A stretch of DNA of 64,000 bases, from assembly GCF_022524345.1 (NCBI RefSeq), contig NZ_JAKWJU010000002.1, positions 1,674,001-1,738,000 on the forward strand. The letters are read 5' to 3'. The notes below the pieces were generated by a model. That model saw only the letters and a list, made by a program, of their open reading frames with translations. It had not been told where the DNA came from and made no database searches. A program made the translations under genes and the position numbers. Every line of letters begins with the position of its first letter. Position 1 is the first letter of the stretch. The DNA is from Streptomyces marispadix. Its GTDB lineage: Bacteria; Actinomycetota; Actinomycetes; Streptomycetales; Streptomycetaceae. This document shows positions 48,214-56,405 of the stretch, piece after piece.

Positions 48214-48381
48214 TCAGCGGTCCCGGTTGAAGCGGGTGGTGATCCACAGCAGCAGAAGCAGGGCCAGCAGGGCACCGCCGCCGGTGAAGTACGGCAGCAA
48301 CGGGTCGTGCTCGCCCGCGTGCTCACCGCCCTCGGAGGCCAGGGCGGCGAAGGCGTGGTGTGCGGCGCTGGGAAGCATCAT
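48214..48381 (-). CDS. small membrane protein (55 aa), conserved in streptomycetes
   Basis: The frame gives [19 protein letters not shown], an acidic HAGEHDP segment, then [26 protein letters not shown], i.e. one short hydrophobic helix with a basic end. The same [15 protein letters not shown] ending occurs in small proteins beside nadD in other streptomycetes, to my recollection. ATG 48381 and 48378 are both possible. It lies 220 bp upstream of nadD on the same strand and is probably the first gene of that unit. Function unknown. Confidence 0.75.
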   Translation of the reverse strand: MMLPSAAHHAFAALASEGGEHAGEHDPLLPYFTGGGALLALLLLLWITTRFNRDR

Positions 48382-48718
48382 CGTCGGCAGGACCTATCCA
48401 CGTGTGGGCCGGACAGTACGTTGTGTGCTGCACATCGTAAGCGGGGCCGCCGCGCGTGCTGACGCCACCTCTCGCTTACCGCCGCTCACTCCGGCACCGC
48501 TTCTCGAATTCGCCGCGCCGTTCCCGCCGTTCCTCTCGTCTCCCGCCACTCCGGTCCCTTCGGTTCTCCTCCGGCACGCAACCCTGCGGGGCCTCTACGA
48601 CGTCTCCTCCCCACGTCCGGGTCCGTACCGGACGCGTTCGCCCCGGGCTTCCGGTTCCGAGCGCCTAGGCTGACCTCAACCCACCGTGAACGGTGATGAA
48701 AGCGACAGGGGGAACGCG
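48382..48718. other. divergent gap before the M48 protease
   Basis: 337 bp with no gene. It has an unusual pyrimidine-rich stretch (about 48470-48605, many TTC/CTC/CGC on the plus strand). The protease ribosome site AGGGGGAA is at its right end. Confidence 0.5.
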
Positions 48719-49840
48719 ATGAGCGACAACGCAGGCACCGAGCGGCTGCCCGGCCGCAACCGGCGCCGCTTCCCCGGGATCTCCTCCCGGGCTTACGAAC
48801 ATCCCTCGGACCGCTCGGCGCTCGTCGCGCTGCGAAAACTCAGCGGTTTCGACTCGGTCTTCAAGGCACTGAGCGGCCTGGTGACCGAACGCAGCCTCCG
48901 GCTGCTCTTCCTCGCCAACTCGGTGCGCGTCAACGACGAGCAGTTCGCGCACCTCAACTCGATGCTGCGGGACGCCTGTTACATACTGGACCTGGAGAAG
49001 GTCCCGCCGATGTACGTCAGTCAGGACCCGAAGCCGAACGCGATGTGCATCGGCCTCGACGCCCCCGTCATCGTCGTCACCACCGGCCTCGTGGAGCTGC
49101 TCGACGAGGAGGAGATGCGGGCGGTCATCGGCCACGAGGTGGGCCACGCCCTGTCGGGCCACGCCGTCTACCGCACGATCTTGCTGTTCCTCACCAACCT
49201 CGCCCTCAAGGTCGCCTGGATTCCCCTCGGCAACATGGCGATCATGGCGATAGTGACGGCGCTCCGCGAGTGGTTCCGTAAGTCGGAACTGTCCGCGGAC
49301 CGTGCGGGGTTGCTCGTCGGCCAGGACCTCCAGGCGTCGATGCGCGGCCTGATGAAACTCGCCGGCGGCAACCACCTGCACGAGATGAACGTCGACTCCT
49401 TCCTCGCGCAGGCCGAGGAGTACGAGTCGGGCGGCGACATCCGCGACTCGGTACTGAAGATCATGAACGTGCTGCCGCGCAGCCACCCCTTCACGGCGGT
49501 GCGTGCCGCGGAGTTGAAGAAGTGGGCCGAGAGCCGCGACTACCAGCGCATCATGGACGGCCACTACGACCGGCGTGAGGACGACAAGCAGACCTCGGTC
49601 TCGGAGTCGTTCAAGCAGTCGGCGGGCCACTACACCGAGACGTTCAAGAACAGCAAGGACCCGCTGATGGGCCTCGTACGGGACATCGCCGGAGGGGCGG
49701 GCGACCTGGGCGGGAAGCTCCGCGACACCTTCACCGGACGGAACAGCGGCGGAGGCGGCGGTGGCGGCGGAAACGCCAACGGCGGCAGCGGCAACAGCGG
49801 CAGCGGCGACGGCGGTTCCGGAGGCGGCGGTACCGCCTGA
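48719..49840 (+). CDS. M48-family zinc metallopeptidase
   Basis: A 373-residue protease. The active site is AVIGHEVGHALSGHAVY (HExxH) at about residue 140, with the third ligand Glu in RKSELSADRAGLLVGQ. Hydrophobic segments (ILLFLTNLALKVAWIPLGNMAIMAIVTAL) lie between the two motifs, as in HtpX-like membrane proteases. The last 35 residues are almost pure Gly/Ser/Asn. ATG 48719 is set by AGGGGGAA at 48707-48714. Substrates unknown; the family usually degrades damaged membrane proteins. Confidence 0.88.
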   Translation: MSDNAGTERLPGRNRRRFPGISSRAYEHPSDRSALVALRKLSGFDSVFKALSGLVTERSLRLLFLANSVRVNDEQFAHLNSMLRDACYILDLEKVPPMYVSQDPKPNAMCIGLDAPVIVVTTGLVELLDEEEMRAVIGHEVGHALSGHAVYRTILLFLTNLALKVAWIPLGNMAIMAIVTALREWFRKSELSADRAGLLVGQDLQASMRGLMKLAGGNHLHEMNVDSFLAQAEEYESGGDIRDSVLKIMNVLPRSHPFTAVRAAELKKWAESRDYQRIMDGHYDRREDDKQTSVSESFKQSAGHYTETFKNSKDPLMGLVRDIAGGAGDLGGKLRDTFTGRNSGGGGGGGGNANGGSGNSGSGDGGSGGGGTA

Positions 49841-49997
49841 GCGCGGCGGCGTCCCCGCGTACACGCGGCTGGGGACGCAGCCCGGCGCGCTCCACCACTC
49901 GGCAACACGGCCCGGCACACCACCCGGGTCGTAGAACTGCACAACTCGGGCCCGGCACGCGGAAGTCCGCACCGGCCGATCCGGAACTCACCGGCGG

Positions 49998-51155
49998 CTA
50001 GTCGTCCTTCGCGGCCGGGCTCGGCTGTGAACTGGTCGAGAGCACACCGCACAGCGAGGCCGAGGACCGTCCTCGTGCATAGGGGTCGGTGCCGGCCGCA
50101 CCGTCGTCCTTGGCCTTCTCACCCGCGAGCAGCGGAGCCAGCGCGTCAGACATGTCGGCGGAGCAGGGCAGCGGCCCGGCACGCATCGACACCTGCTGCA
50201 CGCTGAGCTGCTGACGCCGCAGATCCTCACGGTCGACCTGGAAGCGCACCTCGCGACGCACCGTGAAGAGGGACGACTTCTCCTTCGCCTTCTCGCCGTC
50301 GCCGTCCTCGGTGGCGCGCACGGCGTAGACGAAGACGTGGTCCGCTACGACCTCCAGCGCGTCGGCTCCCGATTCCTGCACGGTCATCGTGCCGTTGACG
50401 CGGATACGGGGGTCGGCGAGCGTCGTCTTCGACGGGTCGAAGCGGACCATCCAGCCCGTCGCGGAGTGCCGCCCGTCGTTGCGCGGATGGTCCATGCTCT
50501 GGTCGAACTGCTCGTGCTGCGCCGGGTCGAGCATGATCCGCACATCGCGTACGGCGTTGCCGCTGAGGACCGACGGGTCGAGCGAACTGGCGACGATGTA
50601 CTCCTTGGCGGCCGTCAGCGACGACAGCACCTGGCTCTCGGAGAAGTGCCGTGTGCGCCGGGCCGGAGGCAGCGTCACACCGTCGGCGCCCGCGCGGAAC
50701 TGGGCCGCCGGGCTGTGCTTGAAGAGGTCGGCCGGGGTGGCGCCCGGCACCTCGTCGCGGGGAGCGAGCGGCAGCAGGGCGTTGCGCATCGGCTCGGCGG
50801 GCGGATCGGCCGGTGCCTGGTACGGATTGCGGATGCCCATGTAGATCGCCGTGCCGAAGGCGAGGACGATCAGCAGCACCAGGACGATGCCCTGCCGTGA
50901 AGCGGTGATGGAGTCACGGCCGTAGTGGACGTGCGGCTCCGAGTCGGCCGATTCGCCCGCGAGCGGATAGGCGCGGTTGCGTACGGCGGCGTGGCCCTCG
51001 TCCTCCATGCGTTCCCGCGCGGAGTACTCCTGGAGCCGGGCAGCCTTGATGAAGGACTCGTCGAAGACGACGGATCGGTAGTCGTCGCGATATTCCTCGT
51101 CGCCCCCGGAGGCGTCGTCGGGTGTTCCCTCTGGGGGATTGCCTCGCCCGGCCAT
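49998..51155 (-). CDS. conserved single-pass membrane protein (385 aa)
   Basis: The cytoplasmic N-terminal 90 residues contain VVFDESFIKAARLQEYSARERMEDEG and end in a membrane helix (GIVLVLLIVLAFGTAIYMGI, about residues 90-110). The large outer part has LSSLTAAKEYIVASSLDPSVLSG, RDVRIMLDPAQHEQFDQSM and repeated cysteines (GPLPCSADM, SASLCGVLS). The FDESF segment resembles LDEDF in the next gene (51400-52359), so the two are distant relatives or share a docking motif. Function unknown; conserved near proA in streptomycetes to my recollection. Confidence 0.75.
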   Translation of the reverse strand: MAGRGNPPEGTPDDASGGDEEYRDDYRSVVFDESFIKAARLQEYSARERMEDEGHAAVRNRAYPLAGESADSEPHVHYGRDSITASRQGIVLVLLIVLAFGTAIYMGIRNPYQAPADPPAEPMRNALLPLAPRDEVPGATPADLFKHSPAAQFRAGADGVTLPPARRTRHFSESQVLSSLTAAKEYIVASSLDPSVLSGNAVRDVRIMLDPAQHEQFDQSMDHPRNDGRHSATGWMVRFDPSKTTLADPRIRVNGTMTVQESGADALEVVADHVFVYAVRATEDGDGEKAKEKSSLFTVRREVRFQVDREDLRRQQLSVQQVSMRAGPLPCSADMSDALAPLLAGEKAKDDGAAGTDPYARGRSSASLCGVLSTSSQPSPAAKDD

Positions 51156-51399
51156 ACCAACAGAGTAGGTCCGCCCGGCGTTCCGTAAACGCTTCGGTAC
51201 TCCGGTAAACGTGCTGATTCGCGTGTTCGTGAACACCTCGTCGCCGTGGCGTGACGAGCCGGTGACCGTACGGGCCTTGCGGGCGCGGCTGCCGGAGCCG
51301 GGGGCGGGGCGGCCTGAGAGCGGGGGTCGCGGGCGCGCGGGTCGCTTTGGTACGCGGGTGGCGTGGCGCGCGGCGGGTCGGTCGTAGCCCGGAAGCGGC

Positions 51400-52359
51400 T
51401 CAGCCGGGGCCGGGCCGCACGGGGACGCCCAGCATGTGCTGCGCTCCGTCGTACCCCTTGGCGGGGTCACCGGAATCGCCGTAGCGGCCGGTGCCGGTGG
51501 AGCCGGGCTTGCCGGAAGTGCCCGACGTGCCCGAGGAGTCGATGCCTGTCGTCGCGGGCGGAGGCGTGGGGTCCTGGCGCTGCTGCGAGGTGCCGCGGTA
51601 CACGGCGCCGAGGGCGAGAGCGACCATTCCTATGCCCATCATCAGCGCGAGCAGCCAGGCCACCGGCCGCTGCCAGCGTGCGTGGCCGCGGTAGGGGCGG
51701 CGACGCGAGGAGGCACTGTGCCGCGCGTGCGCGGGGCGTGGCCGCCGGTAGTCCGAGCCGTGTTCCTCGCCCAGGTCGAAGCGCGGGTCGTAGCGGCGGT
51801 TGATGCCGAAGCGGATGTACTGCCCGTACTGGTCGTACTGGTCGTAGGCGGCGAAACGGCCGTACTGGTACGGGGTGTGGCGGCCCGGGTCGCCGAAGGA
51901 GTCGTATCCGTACGGGCTGTACGGGCCGTAGGGCTCGCCCGGACCGAATGCCTCGTAGTGGTCGTACTCCTCGCCGTCGGCGGGCTCCAGATATTCGGTG
52001 TAGTCGGAGCGGTCGAAACGGCCCTCGTCGTCCTCGTCGGCGTCCTGGTCCTCGGGACCTGCCAGGCCGTCCGGGCCCAGAGCGCCGTCGGTGCCGTCGG
52101 GATCGTCGTCGAGGCCGAACTCGCCGTCCCTGCCCGGCCCGTAGCCGTAGCCGTCCTCGAAGCCGCGGACCGGCTCGGTCTCCGCGTGCGACTGGGCCGC
52201 CGCCAATATGCGTTCCACGGCGGTGGGTTCATGGATGGTGGCGGACCTTACGAAGTCCTCGTCGAGCACCAGGGCGGCGAACTCCTCGTCCGCGGCCCCG
52301 TGGTGGTACTCGGGCTCGTCGCCGTCCGGGAACGGCTGGCCCCCCAGGTCGTCCGGCAC
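51400..52359 (-). CDS. conserved membrane protein with acidic Tyr-rich N-terminal region (319 aa)
   Basis: Starts PDDLGGQPFPDGDEPEYHH, then AALVLDEDFVRSATIHEPTAVERILAAAQ, a helix-forming motif shared in outline with the upstream gene. Residues 80-220 are strongly acidic and rich in Tyr, Gly and Asp. One membrane helix (WLLALMMGIGMVALALGAVYRG) lies near 265, and a short Ser/Thr/Gly outer tail ends GAQHMLGVPVRPGPG. The start is uncertain: GTG 52359 is preferred by comparison, but ATG 52413 and 52425 keep the frame. Function unknown. Confidence 0.7.
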   Translation of the reverse strand: MPDDLGGQPFPDGDEPEYHHGAADEEFAALVLDEDFVRSATIHEPTAVERILAAAQSHAETEPVRGFEDGYGYGPGRDGEFGLDDDPDGTDGALGPDGLAGPEDQDADEDDEGRFDRSDYTEYLEPADGEEYDHYEAFGPGEPYGPYSPYGYDSFGDPGRHTPYQYGRFAAYDQYDQYGQYIRFGINRRYDPRFDLGEEHGSDYRRPRPAHARHSASSRRRPYRGHARWQRPVAWLLALMMGIGMVALALGAVYRGTSQQRQDPTPPPATTGIDSSGTSGTSGKPGSTGTGRYGDSGDPAKGYDGAQHMLGVPVRPGPG

Positions 52360-52552
52360 GCGTTCAGCGTAGACCTTTGCGGTCAATAAGGGCAGGGAGA
52401 AGCCGGATTCCATCACAAGAGGCATAACCGCAGGCCGTGCGCCCCCACTTGGGCACCGCTTGCGCCCGTGCCGCGTGACCTCGGCGTGCGCCGAGACCTC
52501 GCCGTGCGCCGTGCCCGACCGGACCCGGGGGGCCGGGCCGGTGGGCCGGACC

Positions 52553-53815
52553 TCAGCCGCGTGTGTGGCCGTCCCCGGTCACCACGTACTTCGTCGACGT
52601 CAGCTCCGGCAGGCCCATCGGCCCCCGGGCGTGCAGCTTCTGCGTGGAGATGCCGATCTCGGCGCCGAAACCGAACTGGCCGCCGTCTGTGAAGCGCGTC
52701 GAGGCGTTGACCATCACCGCCGTCGAGTCCACGAGCGCGGTGAAGCGGCGAGCGGCCGCGGTGTCGCGGGTGACGATCGCCTCAGTGTGGCCCGAGGTCC
52801 ACTCGCGGATGTGCCGTACGGCGGCGTCCAGCGACGGCACCACCGCCGCCGCGATGTCGTAGGAGAGGTACTCGGTGCCCCAGTCCTCCTCGGTCGCCGG
52901 GACCACGTCCGGGCTCGCCTTCTGCCACGCCTCGTCGCCGTGCACCGTCACCCCGGCACCGGCGAGGGCCTCCACGGCACGCGGCAGGAACTCCTCCGCC
53001 ACTCCTTCGTGTACGAGAACCGTCTCGGCGGCGTTGCAGACGCTGGGGCGCTGCGCCTTGGAGTCGACGAGGACGCCGAGGGCTGTGTCGATGTCGGCGG
53101 CCTCGTCCACGTACACATGGCAGTTGCCCACCCCGGTCTCGATGACCGGCACGGTGGACTCCTCGACCACGGAGCGAATGAGCGAGGCGCCGCCGCGCGG
53201 AATCAGCACGTCCACCAGGCCGCGGGCGCGCATGAGTTCACGCACGCTCTCCCGGGTCTCGCCCGGCACGAGCTGCACGGCGTCGGCGGGCACCCCGGCA
53301 CCGGCGACGGCGTCGCGCAGCACCTCGACGAGGGCGCCGTTGGAGGCGTACGCGGACGAAGAGCCGCGCAGCAGCACGGCGTTGCCCGACTTCAGGCACA
53401 GCGCGGCGGCGTCGACCGTGACGTTGGGGCGGGCCTCGTAGACGATGCCGACGACGCCGAGGGGGACGCGGACCTGGCGCAGTTCGAGCCCGTTGGGCAG
53501 CGTCGAACCGCGCACGACCTCGCCGACGGGGTCGGGGAGGGCTACGACGTCACGCACGTCGGAGGCGATGGCCGCGATGCGCTCCGGCGTGAGCGTCAGC
53601 CGGTCGACGATGGCGTCCGGGGTGCCGGAGGCGCGGGCCTTGTCCACGTCGGCGGCGTTGGCTGCGACGATCTCGTCCGTGCGGGAGATGAGCGCGTCGG
53701 CGACGGCGAGCAGCGCGGCGTCCCGGATCGTACGCGGCAGCGGGGCCAGCTCGGCTGCGGCCTCCTTGGCACGGCGGGCGGTCTCGACGACGGGCGAATT
53801 CTGCGGTGCGCTCAT
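52553..53815 (-). CDS. proA: gamma-glutamyl phosphate reductase
   Basis: A 420-residue aldehyde-dehydrogenase-fold enzyme, the second step of proline synthesis. Landmarks: [62 protein letters not shown], the catalytic Cys in [15 protein letters not shown] and the [13 protein letters not shown] ... [23 protein letters not shown]-terminal part. The start [17 protein letters not shown] at 53815 is the usual one. proB lies on the same strand 0.9 kb upstream, separated by a 139-aa gene. Confidence 0.95.
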   Translation of the reverse strand: MSAPQNSPVVETARRAKEAAAELAPLPRTIRDAALLAVADALISRTDEIVAANAADVDKARASGTPDAIVDRLTLTPERIAAIASDVRDVVALPDPVGEVVRGSTLPNGLELRQVRVPLGVVGIVYEARPNVTVDAAALCLKSGNAVLLRGSSSAYASNGALVEVLRDAVAGAGVPADAVQLVPGETRESVRELMRARGLVDVLIPRGGASLIRSVVEESTVPVIETGVGNCHVYVDEAADIDTALGVLVDSKAQRPSVCNAAETVLVHEGVAEEFLPRAVEALAGAGVTVHGDEAWQKASPDVVPATEEDWGTEYLSYDIAAAVVPSLDAAVRHIREWTSGHTEAIVTRDTAAARRFTALVDSTAVMVNASTRFTDGGQFGFGAEIGISTQKLHARGPMGLPELTSTKYVVTGDGHTRG

Positions 53816-53994
53816 GGCCCCGAGCTTAGGCGACGTGTGTGACACGGCATGCGGCCGTCCAGCGTGCGGGACGGTACCGGGAACGGCGGTGCGCACGGCG
53901 GAGGAACGGCATGGAGACGGCGGTGAGACGGCGGCAGGGATGTGTCCGGCCGTCTGGAAGACGCGCGGGGAAGACGGCGCCTGGAAGGGGCGGT

Positions 53995-54414
53995 CTAGAA
54001 GGGGTGGACGCCCATCGAGGCCGCGGGCGGCGGGCCGTACCCCTCGGCCACCCGCTGCTGGTACGTCTCGCGGCCGATGACCTCCAGGCCGACGATCTCC
54101 CACGGCGGCAGCTTCGCCGAGGTGCGGTGCTCGCCCCACAGCCGGAGCGCGACGGCGGCGGCGTCGTGCAGGTCGCGGGCCTCTTCCCAGTAGCGGATCT
54201 CGGCGTGATCGTTCGCGTACCGGCTGTTCAGCAGAAAGGGATGGTCGTAGGCGAGCTGTTCCAGAGCCCGCCGTACCTCCTTCAGGGGTGCTTCCTCACC
54301 GGCGACGCTCAGCGTGATGTGCCACAGACGGGCATGTTCACGCCTTTCGGCATCCGCGCCTCCCGTACGTGATTCGGCCCGCTGCTCGGTGTCAACGCTG
54401 ACCAGCCGTCTCAC
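53995..54414 (-). CDS. conserved protein between proA and proB (139 aa)
   Basis: A small soluble protein with [97 protein letters not shown]. This looks like a ferredoxin-like alpha/beta fold and is strongly conserved in streptomycetes, to my recollection. The GTG start at 54414 has a perfect AGGAGG six bases upstream, so the longer open frame is not used. Function unknown; its place between proA and proB may be incidental. Confidence 0.85.
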   Translation of the reverse strand: MRRLVSVDTEQRAESRTGGADAERREHARLWHITLSVAGEEAPLKEVRRALEQLAYDHPFLLNSRYANDHAEIRYWEEARDLHDAAAVALRLWGEHRTSAKLPPWEIVGLEVIGRETYQQRVAEGYGPPPAASMGVHPF

Positions 54415-54720
54415 GGTTGGCCTCCTCGTCCGGTGGGCTGCTCTGAATCCGGGCGTCGTCGGCCTGCCGCACGACCCCCTGTACAAAGTTGACCAGCCCG
54501 GGACCGGCCGCGTGGCCGTTTTCCGCAAGGTCCCCGTGGAAAGGCTTGACTTTTCCGCGAGCCGATGACGGTTCGGACACCACTCCCCCGCCCTCTGCAC
54601 GAACCGTTCACGCCAGGGCGCCGACCGAGGGGCCGAGCGGGCCGCCGAGCGGGGGCGCCTCTCGACCCGCGGCTCAGTCGCAGCTCAGCCCCGCGCCCCA
54701 GGACTCGGCAGTCGCGCGCC
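54415..54720. other. 306-bp gap, no gene seen
   Basis: Lies between the proB stop and the 139-aa gene start, both minus strand. Its middle (about 54470-54570) is the least GC-rich part and would hold the promoter of the 139-aa gene. No terminator hairpin with a T run is obvious. Confidence 0.4.
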
Positions 54721-56046
54721 TCAGGAGTCGAGCAGCACCAGATCGTCCCGGTGCACGATCTCCCGCTCGTACGCGGGACCCAGCTCGCGCGCCAGCTCCG
54801 GCGTCGAGCGGCCCAGCAACTGCGGAATCTCCTTGGCGTCGAAGTTGACCAGGCCCCGTGCCACCGCCGTACCCCGCGCGTCCCGCAGCTCGACCGGGTC
54901 GCCGGCGGCGAAATCGCCCTCGACACCCGCGATTCCCGCGGCCAGCAGCGACATGCGCCGCTGCACCACGGCCCGTACGGCGCCGTCGTCCAGCGTCAGC
55001 GCACCCCTCGGAGTCGACGCGTGCGCCAGCCACAGCAGCCGCCCCGCGGCGCGGCGCCCTGTCCGGTGGAAGTACGTGCCGGTGCGGCGGCCCGCCAGCG
55101 CGTCCGCCGCGTGCGTGGCCGACGCCAGCACCACCGGCACTCCGGCCGCCGCCGCGATACGAGCCGCCTCCACCTTGGTCACCATGCCGCCGCTGCCGAC
55201 GCCCGCGCTGCCCGCGCTGCCGATCTCGACGCCCTCCAGATCGCTGGGGCCGGTGACCTCCGTGATGCGGGAGGTGCCGGGCGAGGCCGGGTCGCCGTCG
55301 TAGAGGCCGTCGACATCGGAGAGGAGGACCAGCAGGTCCGCCCTTACGAGATGGGCTACGAGCGCGGCGAGACGGTCGTTGTCGCCGAAGCGGATCTCCT
55401 CCGTGGCGACCGTGTCGTTCTCGTTGACGACGGGCACCGCCCCCATCGCCAGAAGCTGCTCCAGCGTCCGGTAGGCGTTGCGGTAGTGAGCGCGGCGGCT
55501 GGTGTCGTCGGAGGTGAGCAGCACCTGGCCGACGCGGCGGCCGTAGCGCGCGAACGAAGCGGTGTAGCGGGCGACCAGCAGTCCCTGCCCGACGCTGGCC
55601 GCCGCCTGCTGCCGCGCCAGATCGCGGGGACGCTTCGGCAGGCCCAGCGGTGCGAGCCCGGCGGCGATGGCTCCGGAGGAGACGAGCACGATCTCCCGCT
55701 GCGGTGCGCCCGCAGCCCCGTTCGCGGAACCGTTCGCGGGACCGTTCGCATCGGGCCCTCCGCCGGCCGCGCCCGCGCGGGCGCCCTCCGGTGCGGGTGC
55801 GGCGTGCTTGGCGAGTACGTCTACGAGGGCGTCGACACGGTCCGCGTCGAGCCCGCCCGCTGCGGTGGTGAGCGAGGAGGAGCCGACCTTGACGACGACG
55901 CGCCGCGCGCCCGCCACCTCGGCCCGCACGTCCGGGACGTCCCGTACGTGCGCCGGGCGCTCCGCGTGCCCGCCGCGTCGCGACCCCGCGCCCGCTGCCG
56001 TACCGCCGCCGTCCACGTCCCGCTGCCCGCCTGTTCCCTCTGTCAC
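54721..56046 (-). CDS. proB: glutamate 5-kinase
   Basis: A 441-residue kinase, first and feedback-controlled step of proline synthesis. Amino-acid kinase domain: RRVVVKVGSSSLTTAAGGLD, IVLVSSGAIAAGL, VNENDTVATEEIRFGDNDRLAALVA, LLSDVDGLYDGDP and GSGGMVTKVEAARIA. The C-terminal PUA domain is RGALTLDDGAVRAVVQRRMSLLAAGIAGVEGDFAAGDPVEL. Between strands 2 and 3 there is a 25-residue Pro/Gly/Asn/Ala insertion that is not part of the family core. The start GTG 56046 is tentative; the first 45 residues are not conserved. The Obg GTPase gene often found upstream of proB is not adjacent here. Confidence 0.92.
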   Translation of the reverse strand: MTEGTGGQRDVDGGGTAAGAGSRRGGHAERPAHVRDVPDVRAEVAGARRVVVKVGSSSLTTAAGGLDADRVDALVDVLAKHAAPAPEGARAGAAGGGPDANGPANGSANGAAGAPQREIVLVSSGAIAAGLAPLGLPKRPRDLARQQAAASVGQGLLVARYTASFARYGRRVGQVLLTSDDTSRRAHYRNAYRTLEQLLAMGAVPVVNENDTVATEEIRFGDNDRLAALVAHLVRADLLVLLSDVDGLYDGDPASPGTSRITEVTGPSDLEGVEIGSAGSAGVGSGGMVTKVEAARIAAAAGVPVVLASATHAADALAGRRTGTYFHRTGRRAAGRLLWLAHASTPRGALTLDDGAVRAVVQRRMSLLAAGIAGVEGDFAAGDPVELRDARGTAVARGLVNFDAKEIPQLLGRSTPELARELGPAYEREIVHRDDLVLLDS

Positions 56047-56405
56047 GCCTGTGCGCTTCCGTTCACGTTCGTCTCCATAGGCCTGCGACGCGCCACGACG
56101 CGGAGAACGTCCCGTGCATTTCCAGCCGTCCACGCCGCCCCGCTGGCCCCGCCCGGCGCCTGAGCCGCACCCGCCGCGCCACCCCGGTCTCGCAATCTAC
56201 GGGAGTGCCGCACGGCGGCGCTCGTCCGTTCCGACCAGTGGACGGGTGGGGATAATGACCTTTGTCCGCGTATCGACTCAGTACACACCGACGCAGATTG
56301 TCACCGGCCCCGTGCCCGGCATACGGTCAGTGGTCGACCACGGCCGCCACCCCCACCGGCCGGTTTCCAGCCCGACCCTCGACCTCCTGCCAGGAGTCCA
56401 GTCCC
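56047..56405 (+). promoter_or_regulatory. divergent region with a promoter candidate for the glycerophosphotransferase gene
   Basis: The 359-bp gap contains no gene. A housekeeping-like promoter is visible on the plus strand: TTGTCA at 56298-56303, 18 bases, TACGGT at 56322-56327, giving a start near 56334 and a 70-base leader. A second possible -10 region for proB lies toward 56190 on the minus strand but is not clear. Confidence 0.4.
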
